DNA from: Montifringilla adamsi
Taxonomy: Eukaryota > Chordata > Aves > Passeriformes > Passeridae
Length of the DNA: 64,000 bases
Assembly: GCA_017590115.1 (NCBI GenBank)
Contig: JAGGNK010012448.1
Location: 3,872,440 to 3,936,439 of the forward strand
Direction: 5' to 3'
In this document: in pieces, positions 35,511 to 48,100 of the stretch
Numbering within the stretch: the first letter of the stretch is position 1
Layout: every line of letters starts with the position of its first letter
Position numbers and translations under genes: made by a program
The notes under the pieces: generated by a model
Told to the model about the DNA's origin: nothing
Seen by the model: the letters and a program-made list of their open reading frames with translations, nothing else
Database searches by the model: none

Positions 35511-36033
35511 TGAACACACCCCTTCCTTCTTTTTCTCCCCAGCTCTGTATGCTGAGCATGTTGGCTTATGGTCATGTTGTGGCATCCCTTTGATCAGTTT
35601 GGTTCAGCAGTTCTGACTGAGTCCCCTCCTGACTCCTGGAGCACTCCCAGCTGCTGGTGATGGGGGTGGAGGGGCAGAAAGTGGCTTGACTCTGTGTAAG
35701 CCTGTTTAGCATTGATTTAAAAAAATTACTGAGAGGTTGGTGAGGCACTGGAACAGATTGCCCAGAGAAGTTGTGGATGCCCCACCTCTGGTTAAGGCCA
35801 GATTGGATGGGCCTTAACCCACACACATGCTCACACCTGGTCTAGTGGAAGCTGTGCCTGTCCATGGCAGGTGGCTTGGAACTAGATGATCTTTATATTC
35901 CCTTCCAACTCAGACCATTCTATGGTTCTTTGATTTGTTTGCTATCAACATCATTTTGGCCACAAATCCAAAACAGAACCATACAAACTACTATGAAGAA
36001 AATGAACTTTTATCCCAGTCAAAACTAATAACA
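35511..36033 (+). mobile_element. 5'-truncated LTR, same family, copy C, split by CR1
   Basis: Resembles the 3' half of the LTR at 44581-45165: CATCCCTTTGATCAGTTTGG, TGACTGAGTCCCCTCC, GTAAGCC-TG-TTAGCA, then after the insertion CTATCAACATCA, CACAAATCCAAAA and TATCCCAGTCAAAACTAATAACA at the end. It is more diverged than copies A and B, and the left boundary is approximate. The CR1 fragment at 35731-35935 interrupts it. Confidence 0.7.
35731..35935 (+). mobile_element. CR1 LINE 3' fragment nested in an LTR
   Basis: Has the CR1 series GGCACTGGAACAGATTGCCC, AGAGAAGTTGTGGATGCC, CTGGTCTAGTGGAAG, TGGCTTGGAACTAGATGATC, TTCCCTTCCAACTCAGACC and ATTCTATGGTTCTTTGAT. LTR-like sequence continues on both sides, so this CR1 inserted after the LTR did. 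Confidence 0.88.
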
Positions 36034-36685
36034 CCTCCCAAAACCAATAACACCAGCTCAAAACCAAGCTGCTGTTAATAAACATAATTTTGGCCTGCTA
36101 AATCTGAATTCAGGCATCTTAAAATGTTGTGCCTTAAACAGAGCAGTGATCTGCAAGACACTGGTCTAGATGCTGTTGGTGTTCTGACATTTTCAGTTCA
36201 TGGGAGGCTTGTCAGTCGGGTTCAGTACCTGCTGTGGATCCCTTTCTCAATTGCCAGAGTATGAAGGGAGTAAAAATGCATAAGGCTAGTGATGTGAACC
36301 CAAAGAAACCATGTTGTCACCAATTTTGTTAACTTACTTGCCCGATCTAGCAGGTCCTAGGGGGTGAGTGGTGTTGGGGGTGGTGGGGGGAAAAGCGCTC
36401 TGTTGTGCCAAATCAGACAGGGATAAAGTGAGGTAAAGGGGTAAAGTCCCCTCAGAATTACTCATCCGAGGCTGCCTAGACACCCTTCTCATTTTCAACT
36501 GTGATTTCAGCTCCTGCACTTTTTGCAAAGCTGGTTCTCTATTTTCCTCTCATGTAAGCAGGAACAGCCTAGGAAAAAGGTGGGCTTTTTTTTGTGAATG
36601 CTGAATAGAACCCAGAATAGACAGTCTTTTCATCCCTGATAGCTTACTCTGGATTTTTTCCTCTCTGGTTTGCTTAGCCTGGTAC

Positions 36686-36808
36686 GTTGTTGTTATTATT
36701 ATCATCATTATAATCATTATTACTACTACTACTACTGCTGCTACTACTACTAATAATATACTACTAAAAATACTACTACTAATACTATTAATAATAATAA
36801 TAATAATC
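36686..36808. repeat. Mosaic trinucleotide microsatellite (GTT/ATT/ATC/ACT/AAT)
   Basis: About 120 bases of triplets change along the tract from GTT and ATT through ATC/ATT to ACT (with CTG interruptions), and finally AAT. It looks like a compound microsatellite that has drifted between related triplets. Confidence 0.92.
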
Positions 36809-39800
36809 CATATTAGGTGTTTTTACTTGCCTGTTGCCATTCACCAGCACTTCTTCCATTTATAATCTTCCTAACTTTATGCCAGTTTCAAATAAATAAT
36901 TACTATTGATGAATGGCTTAGTTTTTCCATGTTTCTGATTCAAACAGCACTTTTTAAAAGTACTTTCTCTTGAAGTAGGAATGCAGTGCAGTGGGAATCT
37001 TGAGGAAGGACAAGAAGGTTTCTCAGAATCCTTAGTGACCTGAAGCTCAGAGATTGTGAAACAGAGTGGTGACAGCTCACCTAGGTAGACAGGTGTGATA
37101 TGATGTGTTACAGTAGACGCCTATTAATAGATATATATATGCATATGTATAGCTGCATAAATTTATGAACAAAGCCAGAGTTGAGAAAGATTATATTGCA
37201 TTCACGCTTTTATGTTGCTTTCAAGCTTTGGAAGATCTACATCTGTTGCTCTGCTGCCTAATGGTGTGCTGCATGTTAGGTTAGATGTCCCAGGAACACA
37301 GCCATTTTTATGCCCAAGAGAATAAATCTATGAATTTCTTCAGGTGCACTGCAAAAATGCATAGCCTGTGGTTCTTTAGTTTTAACTTTATTTCAGTGAT
37401 AATTCACCACCTGGTAACGCAACATCTCAGTGCTATTTGCTTTGGGTTTTTTTTTCATTCTTAGTGTGAATTGTAGAAAGGTTTTGTAAATTCAGGGGGA
37501 GGAAAAACCTTTGGAGGGTCTGCCTGTTTTGGTTTCTTTCACTTCCGTACATCCAGATCTGAAGTCCATGAGGTGCCCATATGGTTCTAGCACCTCCTCT
37601 TTTCCCATGGGAGGAGAAGCATGGAGGCCACGTAGTTTCTGCAAGTGCTCAGAGCTTGCCCCATGGTAGGTGTCCTCCTCTCCTGGAGGCCATGAGGAAC
37701 CTACCCCATATACTGGTACCTGGTTTAACCAGCTTGATTTGTCATTCCACTAATCCTCATGGCGTGCATGGAGGAGCAGATGTGTGACAGCCTTTCAGAG
37801 TTACTGGTGAAGACTAATAGAGATGTGCAAGAGCTACACACCTAAGCAGCACAGAATCTGAAGAATACGAAAGCTAAAATTTAAGGCATAATTTGTGAGA
37901 GAAAATCTTGAGTTGTGTTGTGCTGCTTTAACCTAGGATTTTGTTTTTGTGAATTACTGAGCTTGCTGGGTGCCTGGACATTCTGTCTTCATTAAAGAAA
38001 CACAAATAAGGAAGTCAACACAAGTATCCCTAACAACACCTGATAGAAAAAAAAAAGAGGAGAAGAGAGCAAACAAATCTAATTCCTTCATAAAAAAAAG
38101 GGGCAAACCTAAAAACATTTTAATGTATTTAGAAAACTCCAGATTATTTCCACATCAATATTGATATGAATATTGACATGAATAACTTGGAAATTCTGTG
38201 GGTCTCCAGTGGATTTTTTTAATATTTAGTAAGCTCTATCGAGGAAGTTGAACAAACTTTGACTGCGCATCGTTTTTGAACATGCAGGTTTTACAGGGTG
38301 CCTGTTCAATGTCTCTGCTTGGGGAGCACAAGTTTTCTGTGTGCACAGTCACCAGCAGACAGATTCATCAGAGAGACATTTCTGTCAGCTGTTCCAAGAT
38401 CACTCAAGAGTTAGAAACTGGGTGCAGATGGGAAATCAAAAATAAAAATTAGTCATTTGGGGATCCAGGTTGAGAAGCTGAGATTTTTCTGAGTATATTA
38501 ACAAGAAAAGTGAAAACCTGACCGTGTCTGTTTTTTGGTAGCTTCTTCCTGTAGAGCCAGATCACGATTTAAAAGTAAATACATGTATAAAGGAATGTTT
38601 TTTTCCCTGTTCCTAAGAATTCTCCCTCAAGACCATGCAGTGGCTCAGAAAGACAGAAGCCTAATTTACTCAGTTCACAGCTTATGGCAGCAAATGCCTT
38701 TCCCTCACTATTGGTTCACATACACCAGGCTTGGGCAATTCCTGCTTCCCAAGAGAGCCTGCAGACAGGCTGTTGTTTAGAGTGAGCATTTTATCTGAGC
38801 AGCTCTTTACCAGCTGCCAGGTTCACTCCTGCCTGTGGCCGTACGCTGTCCTGCTTCTGCTGTCCCACAGCACACCCTTCCCCCTCGAGCTCTCTGGCCT
38901 TCTGGATCAGCTTCTTCCTGTTCTTGCGTTTCTGAGACTGTGTGCAATAGGTTGTAACTATTTGCATAAGCAAAATAACAGCCTAGGGCCAGTACACTTA
39001 CGCACCTACATTCTCTGGCTGTTCTATTAACAATGCGATAGTCTATCCTAACTGCAGTGAAACATGGGAAAGACTGTTCTACCTATTACTGCAATGCTCC
39101 TTGAGGAGAAAACTGCTACTCGATAGAAACTAGTTTTGAACTGGTCTGGATGATACAAATAGTCTGCTACCTAGTAAAAATACTATTGCAAGACTTCTGT
39201 ATGAGGCTTTCTTATACACCTTCATTTGGGACATTACCCAGTATCTATAAAATGGGATTTAGCTCAGGAAATAGTTTTTATAAAAGTAACCGAACTCCTG
39301 TAAGTTTGAAGTTTTGCTGAACTATATTTCTGCCTGGGACAAGCAGGTCATTATGAGGTGGGGAAATTGCAATAAGTAACAAATATGTGGTAGCTGCTGG
39401 CAACAGTGTTGAATTCAAACTGTTTGGCTCAATTTCTACAGGTATATAAATCCCCCAGGAAAAGTCTGGTTGCAGGTTTTTCTGCCCTTCCCCAGTGAGA
39501 CTTTTTCAGTTTCAGAAGTCTCACATCTTGATACTGGCTACATAGTTTTCCAGTTATTCTGTGTATTACCTTCACTTTTACTTCCTTACCCTTTCTATTA
39601 AATGTCCTTTTAATGTTTATTATTTTACTTCTGTTCTGGGGAGAGGAGCGTTTGTGGAAGTAGATCCCCAAACCCAGTATTCAGCCTGTGAAGGCCTCAG
39701 TGTTTGATAAGCATTAGGTGTATTATTCTTAAAATATCTTTGTGTGATAAGTAGATGTGTAGCTATTCTAGTGGCATAACAAATGGGATAGCACAGCTTT

Positions 39801-42800
39801 AGACAAAACATTAAAAATGTGACTCTGTGAAACTCTTACAAGATTTCCCCTTGCCTTGGTCTCAGACTCAGGAGAATGGATTCCTCTTTTCCTTAAGGTA
39901 GCATTTTAACAATGTGGGACACAAAGTTCAGGAAGGAATAAGGAATAAGAAAAGCTTGTAATTTTTGTCACCAGTATGCTTTACTGTATTTATAAGCTGC
40001 TGTACCGCCTTTGATGATCACCAGCATACCACCATGTTCCATTGCTTACACTTCCAATGAGCAAAGGTGAATTACAAATGAGCAAAGTGGTAACACAACA
40101 CTGTGCTTAGCACCAGGTTAAATGTAGTCTGGACAAAACAAACCACAGTGTATTTCAAAGTACCTACTAATCTGAAGACTTTGACATTTTTTAAGAAGAG
40201 ATTTCTTAACTGGAACAGTGAACTCAGACTCCTTTAGCTCAAAGGTGAATCATATTGTTATTTTTATGTGTTCATCTAGTCCTACTGCAGTCCCCTAACA
40301 ATTTAGTCATTCTTTTTATTAATAATCCTCTATTTCAAAGACAGAAGGAGCCATCTATTATTACTGTTAGTAGAAAAGCTAGCATGCCCTAAAGTTTTTT
40401 GCTAGCATTTCTACTACTGGTAGGTGGGGAGTACCTGATAAATAGTACAAGTTAGTATGTGTATACTCATCTTGACAAAAACTTTTCAGAATGAGTCAAT
40501 GCAGCTGTGTGCAGCTGAAAACAACCTTCTAACCTCTCCCATTTCCTAAAATGTGAACACTTATATTGGTGACCAGAAGCTCTTTCTATGAATGCTAGGA
40601 GGAAGCTTAGCTTCATGTAGTAAGTTTACTACATCTGGAGTTCTGCTTCTTTCTTTTTTTGTGACTTTGACCAAATAACAAACTTAATTTAATTTGTAGC
40701 CACACTGGTCATAACTTCAATAGTGATGGAGTGGTCAGCTAACGTCTTTTGAAAGTTAAATGTCTCTGCATGGATTTTAGTTTATAATTTTTTAAAAGTT
40801 GCATGTACTTTTGTTCTTGGCTGTAAATGGGGCAACATCAGTAGTGTGAAAACAGAATTACATAATCCAGTCTGGGGTTTCGACATTCATAGATGATTTC
40901 TTTTCTAAGTACTAACCAGTTAAGATGGGAAATGTAGAGAAGATGCTACATGTTGGCAGAGTACTGATGTCCTTGCATTGTGATGTACTATAAATTTGTT
41001 TTTAACAGTCAGCTATATTTTAGAAAGTGAGTGCATTGTCTTGGAGGTTGTGGCAGGAGGGTGAGCCCACTGACTGCTGCTGCTCACTAGCACAAAGGCA
41101 ACCTCAGCTGGCTTACTTATCTCAGTACCTGCCTCCAGTGCATACGTTTTTTCCACATGTTAGTTGGCTTCTCTTCAGAGACTTCCTGTCTTCTGTTTGC
41201 TGTTCTGTTCATCAAATGTGGAAAGTAGTTCTTCAAGCTGGCAGATACAATTACCTTTTAAATCCTTTTTCATTCATTTGGTGCTCTCACCAAATCAATA
41301 TACAGTATTAATCACACACTAGCTAAAGCTTTTACTTCAGAACAGTAGTAACTACTACTAAATGAGAGCGTTCAGTTCTGTTGAGAGTGCCTGATACTAA
41401 TTTGGCTGGGTATCAGTTTCACCCACTGCAGTCTCAAGCTGAGAATAAAAGCCTCTTTCACTCAGATGATCTTATTTATTAGCCTCTTAAAAGTTTCCAT
41501 GGGCATGTGCTCAGGACTTTTCAACAGAACTGTTATTTTTCTCCAGTTTTACTCTTGTTCACATTCATTTAGACAGGAGGAAAGTCTGTGTCATTTTAGT
41601 CAGGCCTGTATAATTGCTTTGCTTTGAATCCTCATTTCCAGATTGAAGTGAACAGAAGTGACTTTAGGATCATGTCATAGTTAGTTGAGACGCCCTTTAC
41701 ATCAGTGTATTCCCTTTGGATGGATGAAGTGAGCTGTCTGGGCTAGAGTCTCAGACTTGGGAGAGCCAAGGTATTTACAAATGTTAAGCATATTTAAAAG
41801 GAGAGTTGCAAAAACTGATCTATTCCATGTAAACAGACAAAACATAATGAGAATTCACTCAATGTGATAAGCATTTCCTGAGGATTGCCCATGCTAATTC
41901 AGGCAGCTTGCTTTTAAGTCAGTGGGGATCCTGTGGGGATTTGACATGGAGAACTTGTATTCCAAAACCAAAACCAGAGCAGAAAGTTGGGTGTTATTTC
42001 TTGCTTCCAAATAGTACTGGCTATTAGACTGGCTCTCCTGTTTCCTTGAAGGGTTCACAATCACAGCATATGGCAGGTGTTTGTGATGCTGTGCCCTGGA
42101 CAGCCTAGCACGACAGGGCGCTGTGTGTAAGTACAGACGGGTGAGATGCCAAAATGATTAAAAAGGATACAATTGCTACCCATCTTTGCCATGACTAATC
42201 CCTTACAGGGGAAATAGTGCATAATAAACATGTATTTTTCCTCCAGACAGTTACAGTTCATTGAGAGTAGACCTGACAAAATAATGGGCAACCTATGGCT
42301 TAAACATTGAATCTAGGTATCCAGGAAAGCTTCTGCAGAAACACAGGTCAATTTTTTTAAAAATCTAGGAAAGGAAAAGTTTCACATTTAGGCACAAAAA
42401 CTTCAGAAAGCCCAGTGTGTCAGTGAGAAAATGAGAACTGGGACGGTTCATGACACATTCCCATTCTTGAAAGGCACCATGACTGCCTCTTGTTTACTAA
42501 AGTTGTGACAGAAATAGTTATCATTTGCTATAAACAAGTGTATTTAAAACCACTACTGTACTGTAGTATGTTGTGCACAAATAATTTTAAAGCCCATTTG
42601 CAGCTTGCTGGATTCTAAGTTTAATTAAATAGCATTTTATTTTACATTTAGGTTCAGTTTCATTCCTCTCTGGGCACCTCTGCTGCTGCTCCAGTCTTCA
42701 GCTCTGCTGTTGTCCATAATTTCCTTCTTGTTGCTGGCATCACCAGTGCTACTGCCCTCATCTGGTGTTGTGTTGCTGCCCCTGCTGAGAATGGAGTGGG

Positions 42801-42942
42801 AAGAGATGTGGCAATGGCAGCAGCTGTGGAGGCAGTGGCAGCAGAAGTGCCGGGATGAGCCTCAGAGCAAGCAGGTTTGTGCCATGGCCCTGCAGCTTTC
42901 TGGGCAGCTGGAGAGCCTTAGATAATCAGGGGTCATTTCACA

Positions 42943-42990
42943 GATCACAGAATCCTTTCACTTGGAAAAGACTTCCAAGATTATCACCAG
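42943..42990 (-). mobile_element. Short CR1 LINE 3'-end remnant
   Basis: ATCACAGAATC followed by CTTGGAAAAGACTTCCAAGAT and TATCA matches the reverse complement of the CR1 3' end. Only about 50 bases are recognisable. Confidence 0.6.
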
Positions 42991-44188
42991 TTTGAAGGTT
43001 TTGTGGCTGAAGTGCTACTACTGATTGAACATTTGCGGTGGGAGTTGTTTTCGTTTTTGTGTACAGAAAGGAACTATCTTGTAATGAGGACAATAAAGTG
43101 ACTTACAGTGGCTTAACATTTAACACCTGGCTAAATCTAAATATTCTATTGTTTTTTCTGCAGTCAGCATGTTTAGCAGCATTCAGAAATGCTGACTGAA
43201 GCCAGTGAAGTTTCTAAAGAGTGAAATGATCTATTACAGACGGCTAGCACTGAGATTGATTTTATAATTAAAATAAATTCATTGTTCATAGAAATACATA
43301 TCTGAAAAAAATTATCCTAGAAAGACAGAGTGCTCTGTAAAAATTAGATCAATGAAATATTTAAGAAGGTATACACATTTCTGTGTAAGCATTTGTAAGT
43401 ATTTCCCCACAGCCTAAAAAGAGAAATATAAATGTTGGTTAATAAATGTAAAAAGCTACTACATCCCTTTTAAAGCTAAAAGGATGTTAAAGAAAATAGA
43501 GTGACCCTTCCGGCACTTGTGGAACATCTGTGGATCTGGAATTTCCTGATAGCTCTTGGTTTGTAACTTACCAAACAGGTTTTCTTTCTTTTTCATAACC
43601 CTGTATGTCATGAAAATTAGTCTAAACTTTAAAAATTTTTAATATAGTTTTTTTTTTTCTGACCTCTACTCTCCTATGAGCCTAAAACAAACATCCCTTA
43701 TGGTTTGTGGACTGAACTAATAACCAAATGTTCAGCCAAGAAAAACAATTTTTTCTCATCTTTCATTAACAAGGTTAAATGCAGGACAGGTCCTTTTCTG
43801 CATATGGGGAAATCAGCACTGTAGTTGTACATCAGGAAGTACAACAGGAAGTACTGCTACAGAGGTAGGTTTTATTTACGATGAAACCACAATGAAAACC
43901 ACAACGAAAAGAAAATAGCATGGGATTGATATCAGTAGAGACAGATCTGGGATAAATCTTTTAAAGTGCTATATAAAAGTCAGATGCTGCATGGAAAACT
44001 TGATGGGAAGTGAACATTTTGCAATACAAAGCTCTTTTGATCACTGCTTTATCAAGACCTTTTTCATATGATAAAGAAATTGTCCTGATCTACTGATGAT
44101 GATATTCCTGATGCAAAGTCATGGAAAAACTAAAAACAAAGCCAGAATTATTTAGCTCAGATTTGGCTCAGTTCACAAATGTCCACAT

Positions 44189-44453
44189 ATAGAATCACAT
44201 AATGGTTTGGGTTATAAGGGACCTTAAATACCATCTACTTCCTACCCACAGGGACACTAGACCAGGTTGCTCAGTGTATCTAACCTGGCCTTGAACACTT
44301 TCAGGGGTGGGGCATCCACAACTTCTCAGGGTGACTTGTTCCTGTGCTTCACCACCCTCATAGTGATGAATTTTTTCTGAGTACCTGAACTGTATTGGCT
44401 CTCTTTCAGTTTAAAGCCATTACTTCTTACCCTACCAGTACATGACCTTTTTT
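44189..44453 (-). mobile_element. CR1 LINE 3' fragment, reverse orientation
   Basis: Read on the + strand it starts AGAATCACATAATGGTTTGG and GTTATAAGGGACCTTAAATA, then has CAGGGACACTAGACCAGGTT, CTGGCCTTGAACACTTTCAG, GGGGCATCCACAAC, TTCCTGTGCTTCACCACCCT and TTCTTACCCTACCAGTACAT. This is the reverse complement of a CR1 3' end, about 265 bp long. It lies about 125 bp upstream of the LTR at 44581. Confidence 0.9.
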
Positions 44454-44575
44454 CATGGTTGCCCTTGAATTTTTTTTTAATGTACTTAATTCTTTAATAT
44501 TAGTACTTATTTTCTGCCATGTTAAGTTCTGTCTTCTCTTGGGTCTTTTTTTTGTCTTTTTCTTTTGCTGTGTGA

Positions 44576-45170
44576 GTAATTGTCATGGTTTAACCCCAGT
44601 CAACAGCCAAGCTCCACACAGCCAGTCGCTCATTCCCCCACCAGCAGGACTGGGGAGAGAATCAAAAGAGTAAAAGCTAGAGAACTCATGTGTTGAGATA
44701 AAAACAGTTTAACAGGGAAAGCAAAAGTCACACAGACAGGTAAAGCAAAATAATTCATTCAGCCCTACCCATGGGCAGACAAGTATTCAGCCATCCCTGG
44801 GAGAGTAGGGCCCCATCACATGTGACTTGGGAGGACAAATGCCATCAGTCCCAATATACCCCCGTTCCACCTTCCCTCCCCCACTTTATATCCTGAACAT
44901 GATGCTATATCATCTGAAATATCCCTTTGGTCAGTTTGGGTCGCCTGTCCTGGCTGTGTCCCCTCCCAGCCTGCCAGGCACCCCCAGCTTCCTCACCAGC
45001 AGGGAGCACAAAAAGCAGAAAAGGCCTTGGCTGTGGGTAAGCCCTGCTCAGCAATGACAGTAACATCTCTGTATTATCAACCCCATATTCAGCACAAATC
45101 AAAAACACAGCCCCATATCAGCCACTGGAAAGAAAATTAACTCTACCCCAACCAAAACCAGCACAGTAAT
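44576..45170 (+). mobile_element. Solo LTR, avian ERV, copy B, with 5-bp target duplication
   Basis: The LTR itself spans 44581-45165 (585 bp), starting TGTCATGGTTTAACCCCAG and ending CCAAAACCAGCACA, so it has TG..CA termini. GTAAT stands immediately before it (44576-44580) and after it (45166-45170), a perfect 5-bp target-site duplication. There is no internal retroviral sequence, so it is a solo LTR left by recombination between the two LTRs of a provirus. Five-base duplications fit ERVL- or ERV1-like elements; I do not name the subfamily. Confidence 0.95.
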
Positions 45171-48100
45171 TCTTTCAGTTTTTGAATGGAACAAAGCCTG
45201 ATGAATATGAAGTACTGCTACCCAGATGGAGTTAGTCAAGTTATTGATCTTATTCTCTGTAGAAAACATCTGCAGGTTACCCTGGATTTATAAATAGGAT
45301 TGGGATTATTTTATATACTTGCAAAGGAGACAGGATGAATCCTTATTCTGTTCAGCCTGTTGCTGTGAGTGTTAGAGTGCTAGAGTGCAAGTAGTTGAGC
45401 CTAGAAGGTCTTTGAAAAAGTCATCAGTCATCATAACAAATTACAAGTGGGTAATATACATGACACAAATTACAGGCATCAAACTTCCCAAAGGTATTGC
45501 AACTGCTGACAGAACTTCCCATCATTTATTACCAGATGGGGAGAGAAAGGGAGCTGGAAATAAGCAAATGTTCAACTATGTGAAGAATGAAATTAAGCTA
45601 CATAGTGTTCTCTGAGGCTGCTAGTATGTAAAGAACAAGGAAGATGCAAAGCTTAAGACCAGTTAAAGCAAATGGAGTTAAAATTACCCATAGCATCTAG
45701 GCTAGCCTAAAGTCCTCTTGTGCACCATGTTACAGCCAAGTAATGTGACTTTTGAAGCCAAAAATACATTACAGGTGGCCTCAGCAGTCCAGATGAGGTG
45801 ACAGATGAGATGGTGTCCGAGACCAGTTTGTTCCAGACAGCTTGTTCCTGTGTCCAGGACAAGGCTAATAAACAGATGACTGAAGAAATGTGAAAGGAAA
45901 ACATGTTTGAACTAGAAGATACTTACCGATTCAAAGTAAGATAGGTGCAAAGGGCTTGGCATGTTTGTGGGTTTGGGATTGTATTTCCTCTGAGGACTGT
46001 CAGTTTAACCTTGAATTAGAGCCACTAAATATTGCACGTAGGTAGAGCAAGGTTCAGACAGCTTGTTGTTGGATGATCGCTTAAGTGCGATTTTTTTTGT
46101 TTCTACAACCTGACCTCAAAAATACTACCCACTACTCAGTTGCTACCCAAAACTACCTGATTTTGAGCTGCTTAATACTTATCTGTTGCTTGAGTGAGGA
46201 TCCAGATACAGGTGAGATAAGTAAATCCCTATGGATGGGGCTGAAGGAGATTTTCTTTTGCATCACAGCTTGGTTTCCTTAATATGCAAGCTTGAATGTC
46301 TGCTCTGTGAACACATATTCACCTACAAATGTCCTTTTCAGGATCTGAGCATTCAAATTCATATGTCCTCTTCCCTGGAAAGTGTGTGGGGGAAACTTAG
46401 GCACACAGTACTCTTCTGTCAGTCTTGTATGTGAAATCAAATGTTGCATGTGAAATAAAAAACAGTGCAGTGGGCACTGGGGAAAGGTTTTATCTTCTTC
46501 CTGTTATTTTGTTCTTTTGGGGATTTCTTAACCAATAGTGTCACCATCCCTGGCATTTGAAACATTATGCATTGTACAGTGCAATGAAACCTCTCTTTGT
46601 TGTCAAGGCATTGTGCCTGTTCTTTAATTTCTGTATGTGTTTGCACAGGTATGTGTCTAACTAAACGTATGGATTGCTATGCAGGTCTGCACTGAATGAA
46701 GGCATGAGACTACATTAATTTTTTTAAGTTTGTGATGAAAATAATGTACTATTCTATTTTTAAATGCCTAATTTTTAAGTTTTATAAAAGTCTGATATTG
46801 CAAAAAAATGCACATGTCCACATGTGATGCTACATGATGCTGGAAGAATTAGGATAAAGATAAAATGCAGGAACTTGAGAAAATTTTAGTGGTGAAAGAA
46901 TAGTGAGACGAGGGCAGCTGGTTGGTGTTAGCTAAAAGTCTCCTGTTTGAAAATCTTCTGGTAAATAAGACAGATCTTATTTGGCTCTGTTCAAGTTAGT
47001 CAGTCACCCTCTCTATTCAGTGGGTTTTAATATTTCTTTACTTGTGGTTACAAGAATAGACAACTGTGCAATCCTTGTGGCAATGCTACTGCTAATGATT
47101 AGCAGCCTAGCAGAGAAAAGATAACACAGTCATATACAAATTAAAGTATGTTTGGTTGTTTGGCTTGCCACAAGTAGATGGCTGTAACCCACTTCTACTC
47201 TCATCCTTTTCCATTTCTGTTGAACAAAAAGTATTTTAACATTTAAACTAATTGTTAAGATACCTAGAACTCTCTGATTTTTAAATCTAACAAGGTATGT
47301 GTATTTTTGAGTGGAGATAGCTGAAATCTTAACTGTCAAATCCATCTTAACTGTCACACCAAGAGCAACTCAGCATCAATGCAGAAAAAATACAAAGCAC
47401 ATCGTTCCCCAGCCTGCGGCACTCCTGCCTCATTCGAGTTGCAGGATGTCCCCTGTTCACTCTCCCATCTGGCTGCCCCCCGGGACAAGGCCACTGTGTG
47501 TTTCTCCAGTGCTCACTGTGCCTGACTGCCACCATCAAACTTGTGTGCAGCCCCAGGAGACCACTGCGCTGGGAAGCAGCTGCCGCACCCAAAGCTAGAG
47601 CTCGGCTAAATCTGCAGAGCTGGCAGTAGCAGGAAGGCTTGGGCAGTGCTGCGGTCTCCATGACTCTCTCTCAGTTCTGCTTTTCTGTGACAGTGCATTT
47701 CCATACCTATATGCAATAGGAAGGAATTTTGAGATCTCTTGCATTGATTCAAGTCTTTGCTGGGGCTGGTTTTGTACTCTTGTGCATTAACTTGTACATT
47801 AACTTTGCACGTTGTAATCTTGTACATTAACCTTGGAGTGACCTTGAAATCAGCCTTGCGCTGAGGTTACAGAGGATAAAATTGTTTTATTGCAGTATAA
47901 GCATAATAAGCATAATGTAGTTTGATCTCCATTTACTGCATGTTGAGTATCTGGAATCTATTCTAATACTAGTTATAGTGACTGTATGTCTCATGAAAAA
48001 AGGCCGGATTACAGTATCTCATAAACTGCTGTAGTAAACAGGGCATGTTCTCCCAAATGAAGAAAAGCATTCTTAGCTGTCTGGTTGTAGTAAATCCAAA

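Noticed and set aside
12830..45165. LTR copies A and B as the two ends of a single provirus
   Set aside because: They are 31 kb apart with PRUNE2 exons between them, differ strongly in preservation, and B has its own GTAAT target duplication.
47311..47661. Overlapping ORFs on both strands in a GC-richer patch
   Set aside because: Open frames on both strands are expected in a GC-rich patch; neither translation resembles a known protein.
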